From NCBI GenBank assembly GCA_963855995.1, contig OY979717.1, positions 34,482,997-34,546,996 on the forward strand: a stretch of 64,000 nucleotides of DNA, given 5' to 3'. This document shows positions 19,499 to 29,500 of this stretch, one piece after another (positions within the stretch are counted from its first letter, which is position 1; every line of letters starts with the position of its first letter). The DNA is from Muricea muricata. Taxonomy: Eukaryota > Cnidaria > Anthozoa > Malacalcyonacea > Plexauridae. Both the position numbers and the translations under genes were made by a program. The notes beneath the pieces were generated by a model. That model was not told the DNA's origin and ran no database searches. It saw only the letters and a list, made by a program, of their open reading frames with translations.

Positions 19499-22318
19499 AT
19501 GTTTTCGGGAGGAAATGCTGCGCATGCCCAAACGCGCCGTTTTGCAACAGATAGAGTCTTTCTGAATCTCGTTAGGCTACTATATGCGAAGGCAATCGCG
19601 AGGGAAAAGTTGTTGGACGTAGAATATGATCGAATATGGAAACAGATTGAAAAGGAGATTGGTAGTAAAGCTGCGTGGGGTTGATCGTGGAAAATTGAAA
19701 AAAAAGCTGAAAATCTAGAGAGAGAATTGGCTGAAAAAAGATTTAGAAAATGGACAATAGAAGTAGAGGGATTACTAATATATGGAGTAAAATCCGGTGA
19801 TATGATTTTGGAGAGGTTTCAATTGAATAGAAGGACTTCATTAGATACGGTGATTGAACATGATAATACTACTGTGGGTGATGAAGTGGACCAAGATTGC
19901 ATAATTAAAGAAGAATTAAGTGGCAGAAATCAGCGACGAGGAGAGATAAGTACCGCAGAGGTATTTCTACAGGAAATAGTTGAGGATAGAGGGGGTTTGA
20001 TTAACGGTAGTGGTGAGGATATAAACGTAATCAAGGTCGGGGTTTTGTTAGTGAGAATGTGATTAATCTCTCTAATCGGGAGTTAACAATTGAGGAGATT
20101 AAGGTGTTATCTAGAAGCTTGAATTTTTGCCCTACACCTAGCAGTATAGATAAAATTCAATTGAAAAAGGATATACAGTAGATGAATTTGGACGGTGACT
20201 TTAGTTGAAATATTATTTTGATAAAGTTGATAAATCTCTTGATAGCGACAATGATAGCAGATTTAAAGACAAATCGAAATGGGTACCGGAGGTTAACGAA
20301 CCCATCAGTGGCGGATCCAGGGTAAGTCAAAATAAATTATAGCGGCTCAATTTTAAATTCAAAATAACTTTATAACAATCTCATAGGTTATGAATTTCAA
20401 AAGAATAAAATCTAACCAATGAAGTTGCTTTGAAGTTATTTTGAAATGTAAATATATCCTAGAATGAGCTATGGTAATTTATTTTGACTTATGCTAGATC
20501 CGCCACTGGAACCCATGTTGGATTTGTTTTTAAAGAATTAAGAATTGGAGTTATTTACCATCAAGGAAAGCGGTCATAATTATTTCAATTTAAGTTACTT
20601 GGAGCGAAGAGCGCTTAGGAATTTAAAAGAGTCTTCACATACTGTTATTAAAAAAGCCGATAAAGTTTCAGCTGTTGTAGTATGGGGTTTAGAAGAATAT
20701 CGTAAGGAAGCGTATCGTCATTTAAATTTTAAAAGATGAGAAGGCTTATGAAAAAGTTCTGGATAATCCTTTAAATAAAACTATTGCTCTCATTGATGGG
20801 ATATTACAGAATTATGCTAGAAAGAGGGTAAAATCACTCAAGCAAACTTTAAGTATCTTAAGGGAGAGAGTTTCAATTTGGGAAGGTTTTATGTGCTTCC
20901 CAAAATTCATAAAAGCTTAGTTGAGGTGCCGGGTAGGCCAGTTGTGTCTATTAGTGGAACGCCAACCGAAAGGATTTCCGAATTTGTTGATTATCATATT
21001 AATCCTATTGTAAAAGTTTTGCCTATTAAGGGATACTTCGGATTTCCTGTTGAGATTGGAGGAGTTAGGACATATACCTGAAGTAGCTTTTTTTGGTGCT
21101 ATAGACGTGGTTGGTCTATATCCACATATACCTTACGAGGAGAGTTTGGAGAGTATGAGATTAGTTTTGAGTGAATTTAAGGAGATAGTTACTGTTAGTG
21201 AGTGGCATGTGGATGGGGTATGGTGGAGATTTTTGGATGATATATTTTTCATTTGGTTGCATGGTATTGAAAGGTTGCAAGAGTTTTTAAAGTTTATTGA
21301 TTCGTTTCATGAAACAATAAGCTATACTTGGGATTACTCGGAGAATCAAGTATCGTTTCTTCATGTTACAATCTGTAGGGAAGTGGGAGGTGTATATATT
21401 TCTACTGATGTGTTTTCTAAGCCTACGGACACACATCAGTATTTGGATTATAGATCATCTCACCCGAGGCATGTAAGGCAGGCTATTCCATATGGGCAGG
21501 CACTTAGATTGAGACGTATTTGTAGTTCGGAAAGAAAATTTGATCAACGGATAGAGGAATTTAAAGGTTATTTGAATAAAAGAGGGTTTCAAAAGACACA
21601 AATATCGTCTCAATGCGAAAAGGTTAGGACTGAGGATAGAAAGTTGTTGTTGTTTCAAGATAAAGAAAGGTTTGTGGATAGCAAGGTGCCCTTAGTTTTG
21701 AATTCCATCCTGCATTGTCGGGGATAAGTCAGAAAGTTAAATCTTTATGGCCTGTGCTGCATGTTTCGGGTGTGATGAATGAACTTTTTAAGGATATAAA
21801 GCCTTTGATTTCGTTTAGAAGGCCTCGAAATTTGGCAGATAATTTAGCAAGATCTAAATTACACGAGGCTACTAATACACTTAAAGATAAAGGTATGAAA
21901 AAGTGTGGAAAATCTATAGATGTCAGATATGTAGTTATGTAGAAGAGGCTTAAATAAGAATAATAATAAGAAGTATTGGATAAATCATCCTTTTGATTAC
22001 GATTCAGAAGGTGTAATTTATGTAATAAGATGTATTAGTTGTTCTAAAATTTATGTGGGGAGTACTATAACTACATTTAGGAAGAGGTTTAATAATCATA
22101 AGAGCTCCATGAGAAAGTATGAACAAGGGGGTAGAGAAATGGCTGCGGAGCATTTGTACGTACATTTTTTTAGCCCTGGGCATAAAGGTTTGTGTGATGT
22201 TAAGGTTATCATTATTGATAAAACTAATGTTGATAGGCCAATACAAAGGGAGGCTTTTTGGGTATACAAATTAGATACGTTTGTACGAAGGGGATTAAAT
22301 GTAAGAGATTTTGATTAA
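19499..22318 (+). pseudogene. Penelope-like element polyprotein, degraded (PLE copy B)
   Basis: Pieces of a full PLE in order. 19499-20060 is the N-terminal region (RFATDRVFLNLVRLLYAKA). 20545-21080 carries ALRNLKES...TVIKKADKVSAVVVW, then [10 protein letters not shown] and [20 protein letters not shown]. 21050-21727 has AIDVVGLYPHIP, a deletion removing the GT.MG RT box, then WWRFLDDIFFIW and FSKPTDTHQYLDYRSSHPRH. 21715-21942 is ISFRRPRNLADNLARSKL. 22004-22318 is a GIY-YIG nuclease (GVIYVIRCISCSKIYVGSTI) with the REAFWVYKLDTF end. Several frameshifts and stops, a 203-bp hAT-like MITE at 20306, and the RT deletion make it dead. It belongs to a different PLE family from 1562-2457 by sequence. 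Confidence 0.82.
20306..20508. mobile_element. 203-bp hAT-like MITE inside PLE copy B
   Basis: TIRs CAGTGGCGGATCCAG and CTAGATCCGCCACTG, flanked by an exact 8-bp duplication GAACCCAT (20298-20305 and 20509-20516). The CAGTGGCGG end and 8-bp TSD are typical of hAT elements. No coding capacity. Confidence 0.92.
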
Positions 22319-22324
22319 TATTCA

Positions 22325-22919
22325 AGCCTTGTTTTCATTACGACGTAGGCGTAAGCGTAAGCAAGCGGAACCTTTAAAGGAGCAGTGTCACCGTTTCACG
22401 CATATTTTACTTCTTTATTTTCTTGCTATTTTACGAATTTCTTGTAGATTCAGCTTGATTAAAGCACATAAATTGCATTATTTTTACCTTCTTCTGTATT
22501 CAAGAGACAACATATGTGCGGCGAAATCACTGCAATTCCAACGGTTACATCCCGCCTCCATTTTTGCATTCTCCATGCTTTAAATACATTGTACACCAAA
22601 TAAATTCTTTTACGTTGATTTTCGCATAATTTCCTTCGACCATTGTTATTCCGTTGCTTTTTTATCATCCGGAAATATCGAATTTCAGACCATGCTCGCC
22701 CTCCTTTGAAGACGCCATCTTGGATTCCGAACTTGAAAACGTTGGCCCAACGCTATCAAATTACACTATGCGCAGAACAAGATGCGCAGATGGTGACACT
22801 GCTCCTTTAATGTGAAATAAGAAATATCAAAACGTTGCGTTCTTTACGCTTACGCTTATGTCACATCAAAGGTTCCGCTTTCTTATGCTCACGCTTACGT
22901 CGTAATGAAAACTAGGCTT
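22325..22919. mobile_element. TIR element (GTTTTCATTACGACGTA) hosting a second MITE
   Basis: Arms of about 50 bp: CCTTGTTTTCATTACGACGT...AAGCGGAACCTTT on the left, and the inverse at 22866-22919. Nearly all the interior is the TTAA MITE at 22378-22806. It sits in the 3' tail of PLE copy B. Confidence 0.75.
22374..22810 (+). mobile_element. Complete TTAA-flanked MITE (429 bp)
   Basis: Ends AGGAGCAGTGTCACC...GGTGACACTGCTCCT, flanked by TTAA on both sides (22374-22377, 22807-22810). It is the uninterrupted relative of 7526-15183 and shows the empty site of the 7.3-kb transposon (TTCTGCGCATAGTGTAATTT region, inverted here). No ORF. Confidence 0.88.
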
Positions 22920-22939
22920 AATGGTAATTATGTTAGTAA

Positions 22940-23160
22940 TTGATATTTAAGAGACCTTAGGCCATTGATTCTTGTATATTCGTCCTTGAAGAAGGGGCAT
23001 GCCCCGAAACGTTGGGATGTGAATATGATAAAATTTTTTGAATTTACAAAATACTGTAGCCAGAGACGTGCCAGGCGGAAAACGTACTCTTATTATAAAG
23101 ATCAATGCCCAACATAATGCTTTGAGTAAAGCCATAAAAACAAGATTTAAAATAGAAAGT
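22940..23160 (+). repeat. 3' tail of PLE copy B with hammerhead-like hairpin
   Basis: After the nested MITEs comes CTTGAAGAAGGGGCATGCCCCG followed by AAACGTTGGG: a GGGGC/GCCCC stem between TGAAGA and GAAA, resembling a mutated hammerhead core. Short exon-like CAAAATACTG and GCCCAACATAATGC pieces follow. Probably the PLE terminal region. Confidence 0.55.
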
Positions 23161-24112
23161 ATTTATTGTGACGTTTCGTCTTAACCTAAGACATCTTCAG
23201 ACAAGTGGATAATATTACATACAAAATTTGAATATATATCTATGCTAATAGTGCTGTTATATTTACAAAGTGCAAAATTGCAAGGGACAAATAGGTATAA
23301 CAAGGTAAGGATATGGATGTGTGAAGGCGGATAGGACATTACAAGCACACACAACATAAACGACAAATTTAGAAGAGTTTAAGAGGAATAGAGCTGCCTT
23401 GAACGTTTAGATTAGGTTTCTGTTTATTAATGAGAAGACTCTCGTGTATCATTAATTCGTATGAGTCTGAGGAGGAAGAAAGAATTTGAAAGTCGTCAAA
23501 GTTAGCAGAGTGTTTATATGAGACAGAATACTAGACATAGCTGGGTTGGTTGAATGTTTTCCGATCCCGTGATTGGAGAGATACCCAGATGTTCAGATAT
23601 CCTAGTGCGTAGTTGGCGCGTGGTTTGACCCACATACGACGCGTAACAGCATCGACACTTGAATAAGTATACCACACTGGATCTCAAGTATTTGGGAACT
23701 TTATCTTTGAAGGGAAAAAGAAAGAGATTCGTCTTGAAGAACGTAAAACGAATCTAATGTCAAAATGAGGAAAAGCGGCGTTGCAGAGTCGGTTGATTTG
23801 AGTGCGTATCTGTAGAGAATGTATCCCTGTGAATGGGAGGCAAAAATAGATCATTTTCTTAAAGGCGGTCAGAACAGGCGGGTCAAGGGTGTGGTCGAGG
23901 AAGCGGCGAACAATGCGGTCGAACATGTGGGAGGGAAAACCATTCGAGTTAAATAACTTTCTGACAACTTCAAGTTGTGTATGAAAGTTTTCATAGCTAG
24001 AACAAAGGTTGAAAATGCGATGAATCAAACAAGAAACTAAGTTCTCTTTGTAGGTAAGAGGAATAAAACTGTTAAGTATGGTGAATAAGCCAGTAAACCT
24101 AGGTTTTCTCAC
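23160..24112 (-). pseudogene. Penelope-like element fragment, minus strand (PLE copy C)
   Basis: Read leftwards from 24112: RT part (KPRFTGLFTILNSFIPLTYK, NLVSCLIHRIFNLCSSYENF, LFNSNGFPSHMFDRIVRRFL), linker, then at 23680-23560 a GIY-YIG domain (VVYLFKCRCCYASYVGQTTR). The end lies near 23160, with CTGAAGATGTC...GACGAAACGTC, a degenerate hammerhead-like hairpin. No start of the RT remains because the copy is folded back at about 24120 onto 24130-24582. Confidence 0.78.
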
Positions 24113-24129
24113 GTAGGTTTTTTTCGCTA

Positions 24130-24582
24130 CATCTGCTTACCGCAAACCTACGTTTACTGGTTTATACACCAACTTTAACAATTTTATTCCTCTTACCTAC
24201 AAACAGAACTTAATTTGTTTCTTGTTTGATTCATCGCATTTTCAACCTTTGCTTTAGCTATGAAAACTTCATACACAGCTTGAAGTTATCAGAAAGTTAT
24301 TTAACTCGAATAGTTTTCTCTCTCACATGTTTGACCGCATTGTTCGCCGCTGCTCGACCACACCTTTGACCCTAGACCGCCTGTTCTGACCGCCTCTAAG
24401 ACAATAATCTATTTTTGCCTCCCATTCACAAGGATACATTCTCTACAGATACGCACTCAAATCAACCGACTCTGCAACGCCGTTTTTTCTCATCTTGACA
24501 TTAGACTCGTTTTTCGTTCCTCAAGACGAATCTCTTCCATTTTTCCCTTCAAGGATAAAGTTCCCAAATACTTGAGGAGCTT
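24130..24582 (+). pseudogene. Inverted second copy of the PLE C reverse-transcriptase fragment
   Basis: Reverse complement of about 23690-24110 with scattered substitutions and small indels (for example TCTTGTTTGATTCATCGCAT, CCAAATACTTGAGGAGC versus CTTGAGATCC). The coding frame is broken. Together with 23690-24110 it forms a head-to-head palindrome with a spacer of roughly 20-30 bp. Confidence 0.82.
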
Positions 24583-24786
24583 AATTCACGAAACAGAGAG
24601 CGATTTCAGATTTGTCTACTTTTTTATACACCATGTATAAGGGTCGCTGTAGAATTGTGGGGAAATTATCCAAAAAGTGTTCTATTGCTTTTAATCACAG
24701 TTCGTAAGGAATGCTGGTGAAATTTCCGCACAATTCTACAGGAACCCTTCTCGAAAGAATTCCTTTTTAAAGCTATTTCTATTGCA

Positions 24787-26005
24787 CTAAAAAACACATT
24801 TAAATTTGATGGAAAGAATTATCAAACAAGTACAGGGAACGTCTATGGGAACAAAAATGGCACCAGCATACGCTACTCTCGTAATGGGCTTCCTAAAAAA
24901 ACAGTTGTACCAAAGAATCGAGGAGAAATACGGAGAAGCGACCAAAACGGAATTTATTAAGAACTTCAAAAGATTCTTGGACTTTTTAATATTCTGGCAA
25001 AAATCACGAGCAGAGCTGGAAATATTGTTCAACATGCTAAACAACATCAACCCAAAAATTCAATTCACAATGGAATTCAGCTCCCATTTCTTCCATCAAC
25101 TCCCGAGAAACGCCCATTTTTACACTACTGATCTGTAAAGAGAACACAGAAATACGTACGGATATTTATTACAAAGAAACAGACAGTCACCAATATCTAG
25201 ACTTTTTTTCATGCCATCCAAGACATGTTAAATAGAATATACCGTATGCATTACCAAGAAGAATATGCACCTTTGTAACAAAAGACGACATCAGAAACAT
25301 TCGACTGGGAGAACTAGAAACCTTTCTAACCAACCGAAACTACCCAAAGGAACCTATTAGAAATGAAATCGAGAAAGCAAAAGAAGTAAGGATTGAGGAG
25401 CTACGTAATCCAAAGAAAAAATCAGACAACAACAACAAACTCTCCTATTGGTCAATACCCCACAAATCGTAAATATGGTTAGACAGTGCATGACCTTCTT
25501 GCGACACTCAAAGAAAATGGAGTCAACACTCAAAAATACTGATCTCATTGTAAGCAGAAGACAACCAAAAAACTTAAAACAAATTTTAACGAAAGCAGAA
25601 TTTTCCGCAAACGAGGGAGTAACAAAGTGCAATGAACTTAGATGCGGGACATGTAACATCATCATAACAGTTGATTCCCTAATCCTAAAAGGCAAAAAAA
25701 AGTGGACCGTACACTCCCCAATGTCATGTTTGAGCAGGGACGTGATTTATATTATCATTTGTTCAAAATGTCAAGATTACTACATTGGTCAAACTCAAAA
25801 TCTACGAAATCGCCTAACTCTACACAAGGAACAGATAAAACACGAACAGTATAGACATCTACCGGTAAGCAAACACCTCCACAGATGCAACAACGAGATG
25901 CTCAGAATAATGCCAATTTACCAATGTTCGAACAATAATAGAATTGGAAGGGAGTCTAAAGAAAGTGACATTGTGGGTATATCAATCCTCGAACCAAAAA
26001 TGTAA
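24787..26005 (+). pseudogene. Penelope-like element RT and GIY-YIG (PLE copy D)
   Basis: Begins with RT motif QVQGTSMGTKMAPAYATLVM, then FKRFLDFLIFW where the catalytic YxDD reads LDF, so one key Asp is lost. YYKETDSHQYLDFFSCHPRH follows after a frameshift. From about 25448 comes the linker SRRQPKNLKQILTKAEFS and ELRCGTCNIII, then GIY-YIG as DVIYIIICSKCQDYYIGQTQ with NLRNRLTLHKEQI and a stop at 26005. At least two frameshifts and one stop near 25136. N-terminal half absent. Confidence 0.82.
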
Positions 26006-26119
26006 TTAAACACCATTCATAACATTCGAACAATGAGGTAATACATGAAATATTTCCGTAAACAACATCATTATGAATGTAAAAGATACAATCACACTCG
26101 TAAACCTCATATAGCACCT

Positions 26120-26180
26120 GAAAATATATTCTAGAATGAGCTGTGGTAATTTATTTTGACTTACGCTAGATCCGCCACTG
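26120..26180 (+). mobile_element. Fragment of the hAT-like MITE
   Basis: About 60 bp equal to the right end of 20306-20508: TAGAATGAGCTGTGGTAATT...GCTAGATCCGCCACTG. Left part missing. Confidence 0.85.
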
Positions 26181-26448
26181 CTCGTAAAAACACAGGACAC
26201 ATGAAAATAACAGTGATATGGCATAAAAAAACATCCATGCAATATGATATATATGAAACGTAAGAGCCCGGATTCATACCCTTCTTAACAATAACAATAA
26301 CAGTTCTTTTTTTGTAAAAAACTTCCCAGTGTGTGTGAAACGCTAGAAATGTGGGGTATATTATAAAGCGGCAACCAACAAAACTATTTTTTGTAACGTG
26401 CTGAAAGATATCATCAGGAAAAAAATATATTTTTAATATTTACAGGAA

Positions 26449-26515
26449 ATGTTCACTATTATTGCCTATTTTGTGGTCATTTGCCTTTTTGGGGTCTCGG
26501 GCAACCAGGAAGAAG
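26449..26515 (+). CDS. Esterase exon 1 (signal peptide)
   Basis: ATG at 26449 starts MFTIIAYFVVICLFGVSG, a textbook hydrophobic leader ending in small residues, followed by NQEE and donor GTATG (phase 1). The start was chosen because it gives the leader and the right phase for exon 2. Confidence 0.8.
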
Positions 26516-29500
26516 GTATGTTGAGCGTTGGCATTATGCAGGTGAAGTAGAAATTATACTGACGAAATTTTGAGCCGTTTTTAACCGAAATTTACCGAGT
26601 TTAAATTGATCATATTAACGTTGCATGATGCAAAACCAATACTGGCAATAGACAAATTTCACTAACATTTGTTTATACGTAATGCTGGCCAAATTGTTCA
26701 AAGTTGATCGTATTGTAACAAAATACCAAGCACATATCATGAAAAAATTCAAAAGAAGTGGGGAAAAGTTAGTGTGCGATGATATGTGGGTTCAATCTTT
26801 GTTAACACTGTGTTTTCATTGCGTATTATTTTCTACTTTTCATTTGTATTAAACATTTGCAAAACAATACATACAGCTAATTCAATTAAGGTTGACATTG
26901 ACAATAGTCAAATGTGCATTATGATCGATCGAGTGCCAAAAAAATGATGATTCTTTACATGTGAATGTAAAAGATATCATTACATAGATACTATATTTAT
27001 AATCCAGCAAGGCTGCATGCTGATGTGTTGATCTTATTTAAAACTATATTATTACCATCATTTTTTATGCTCATGCATATTGCACATTTGCCATTTGACT
27101 ATTGTTGATGTCAACCTTATTTGAATTAGCTGTATATTTTGTTAACCTTTTCTCGTTAAATCACCCGAGTTGGTATTTATACTAAAATAATCATTTGCCC
27201 GAAGAGAAGACCAAACACACGATTTCTGAAATAAAAGACGCCTTAACTTGAACTTTATTTGACATCGAATCGCCTCCATGGCCAAATTATTGACAATAAT
27301 CATTGCAGAAGAAATGATGATAGACAAAATAGTTTACTCATGAATATTCAAAGCAGTGAAGCTCAGTCTCGACGACGGTCGCCTGTCGGAGTCAAATGAG
27401 AACCGGCCGGGCGTTTAACCGTTTAACCGGCCAGGCTTATTATATAGACCCGCTTACCCAGGACTAAATATTAAGGCATAAAATGGTCTTGAGGTATTGA
27501 AATAATTGATCAATCAGTACTTTCAGTATTGATTAATAAAAAGATACATTCTACAAAATAGATCGTACATCACCAGAACGAAAATCTTAAGCAATCAAGA
27601 ATTAAATATTTTTCATCTCTATGGCTTACAATCAATACCTCAAAATCATTTTACGCTTCATATAATCTCGGGTATTAGCGTAATCATATAGCCAGCACCT
27701 TAAATATAATTTTAACCTTGTGCCTTGACAGTGTAATTTTGCATATTCTCTATATAGTGGTTGCAACTAAGTCGGGTTCTGTACGTGGCATAACTCAGAC
27801 CACCGCTATATCTGGAATCAGAGTTCAGAAGTTTCTTAATATTCCATATGCTGAAGCTCCAGTTGGTCGGCTGAGATTTAAAAAACCTCAACCTAAAAAA
27901 CCGTGGAACGGTAACATGTTTCATCAGTTTAAATTTACAAAACAAAACTATAACATTTGTAATACTCTGTACAGTGTATGCTCTGCGTTATCATGAATTT
28001 TGCAAATAAGAAGTTGTAGTTATATAAAATATGATTTTAAAGCGTTTCAACCAAAACTGCATTTTATTTTCAGAGACATTGAACAGCACAGGCAATATAA
28101 TCGTATGTATTCAACCACAGAGCCCTAATGTGATTGTAACTGAGAATTGTCTGATACTCAATGTGTGGACACCGTTCCCACGACCGAAGAATGCAAGCGT
28201 AATGGTAAGATTTGTTAGTTTAAATAGTCTAAGAGTAAAAAGCTCTTGCTCTTGCGCCTGCTTCTGTTTCTGCTCTTACTTTTGCTCTTGCCCTTGCTCT
28301 TGTTCTTCCTGTTTCTCTTCATTCTCCTTCCCATCCCCCTCTTCTTCTTCCTCTTGTTTTTGCTCTTGCTCTCTATTGTTCTTGCTTATGCTCATGCTCT
28401 TGCTCTGTTTCTTGCTCTTGCTTTTTTTTGCTCTTGCTTATGCTCTTGCTCTCTCTTATTTTTGCTTATGCTTATGCTCTTTCTTTTTTTCTAGCTCTTG
28501 CGCTTGTTCTTGCTCTTGTTCTTGCGCTTGCGCTTGCTCTTGCTTATGCTTATGCTTATGCTTATGCTTATGCTCTTGCTCTTGTTCTTGCTCTTGCTCT
28601 TGCTCTTGCTCTTGCTCTTGCTCTTGCTCTTGCTCTTGCTCTTGCTCTTGCTCTTGCTCTTGCTCTTGCTCTTGCTCTTGCTCTTGCTCTTGCTCTTGCT
28701 CTTGCTCTTGCTCTTGCTCTTGCTCTTGCTCTTGCTCTTGCTCTTGCTCTTGCTCTTGCTCTTGCTCTTGCTCTTGCTCTTGCTCTTGCTCTTGCTCTTG
28801 CTCTTGCTCTTGCTCTTGCTCTTGCTCTTGCTCTTGCTCTTGCTCTTGCTCTTGCTCTTGCTCTTGCTCTTGCTCTTGCTCTTGCTCTTGCTCTTGCTCT
28901 TGCTCTTGCTCTTGCTCTTGCTCTTGCTCTTGCTCTTGCTCTTGCTCTTGCTCTTGCTTTTGCCGTTGCTCCTACCCTTTCTCCTACTCCGTGTAACTGT
29001 CAATATTTCTTTCACTATTTATTTAAGTTTTTGTTTGCGTCACCATTTGCTAGCTTCTTCGTATGTATCAGTACATGAATTAATTTGATCTTTCGCTCCA
29101 TCTTTGCTGATTTTTCACTTTAATTTTTGCCAGGTATGGATACACGGTGGATCATTTAGGACTGGAATGTCTGGCCTGTACGAGGGCTCAACTTTTGTAG
29201 CTGTTGGTGGTGTGATACTGGTGACCATTAATTACCGACTGTCTGCTCTTGGTTTTCTCACTACTGGCGATGAAAGGATTAAAGGTGCGTTGTCAGTCAC
29301 AAAATGTTAGGTATTTTCTAAGTAAAACAGAGTTCGATAGAGCTTTTTAAATTAAATTTTTAATTTCAATTGGACAACTTGATTGAATGAGAACTCAAGT
29401 GGCTAGAGTACGAACGGCAACCTGATTCTCAGGGTCTTCACCTTCGCTACCCGCGCTACGGCGGTGCTTGACATTCGTACTTAGCAGGGGTAGGTAAAAA

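Noticed and set aside
28246-29088. Long ORFs of poly-Leu, Leu-Ala, Cys-Ser and Lys-Ser on both strands
   Set aside because: They are the CTCTTG array read in each frame, inside an intron with good splice sites on both sides.
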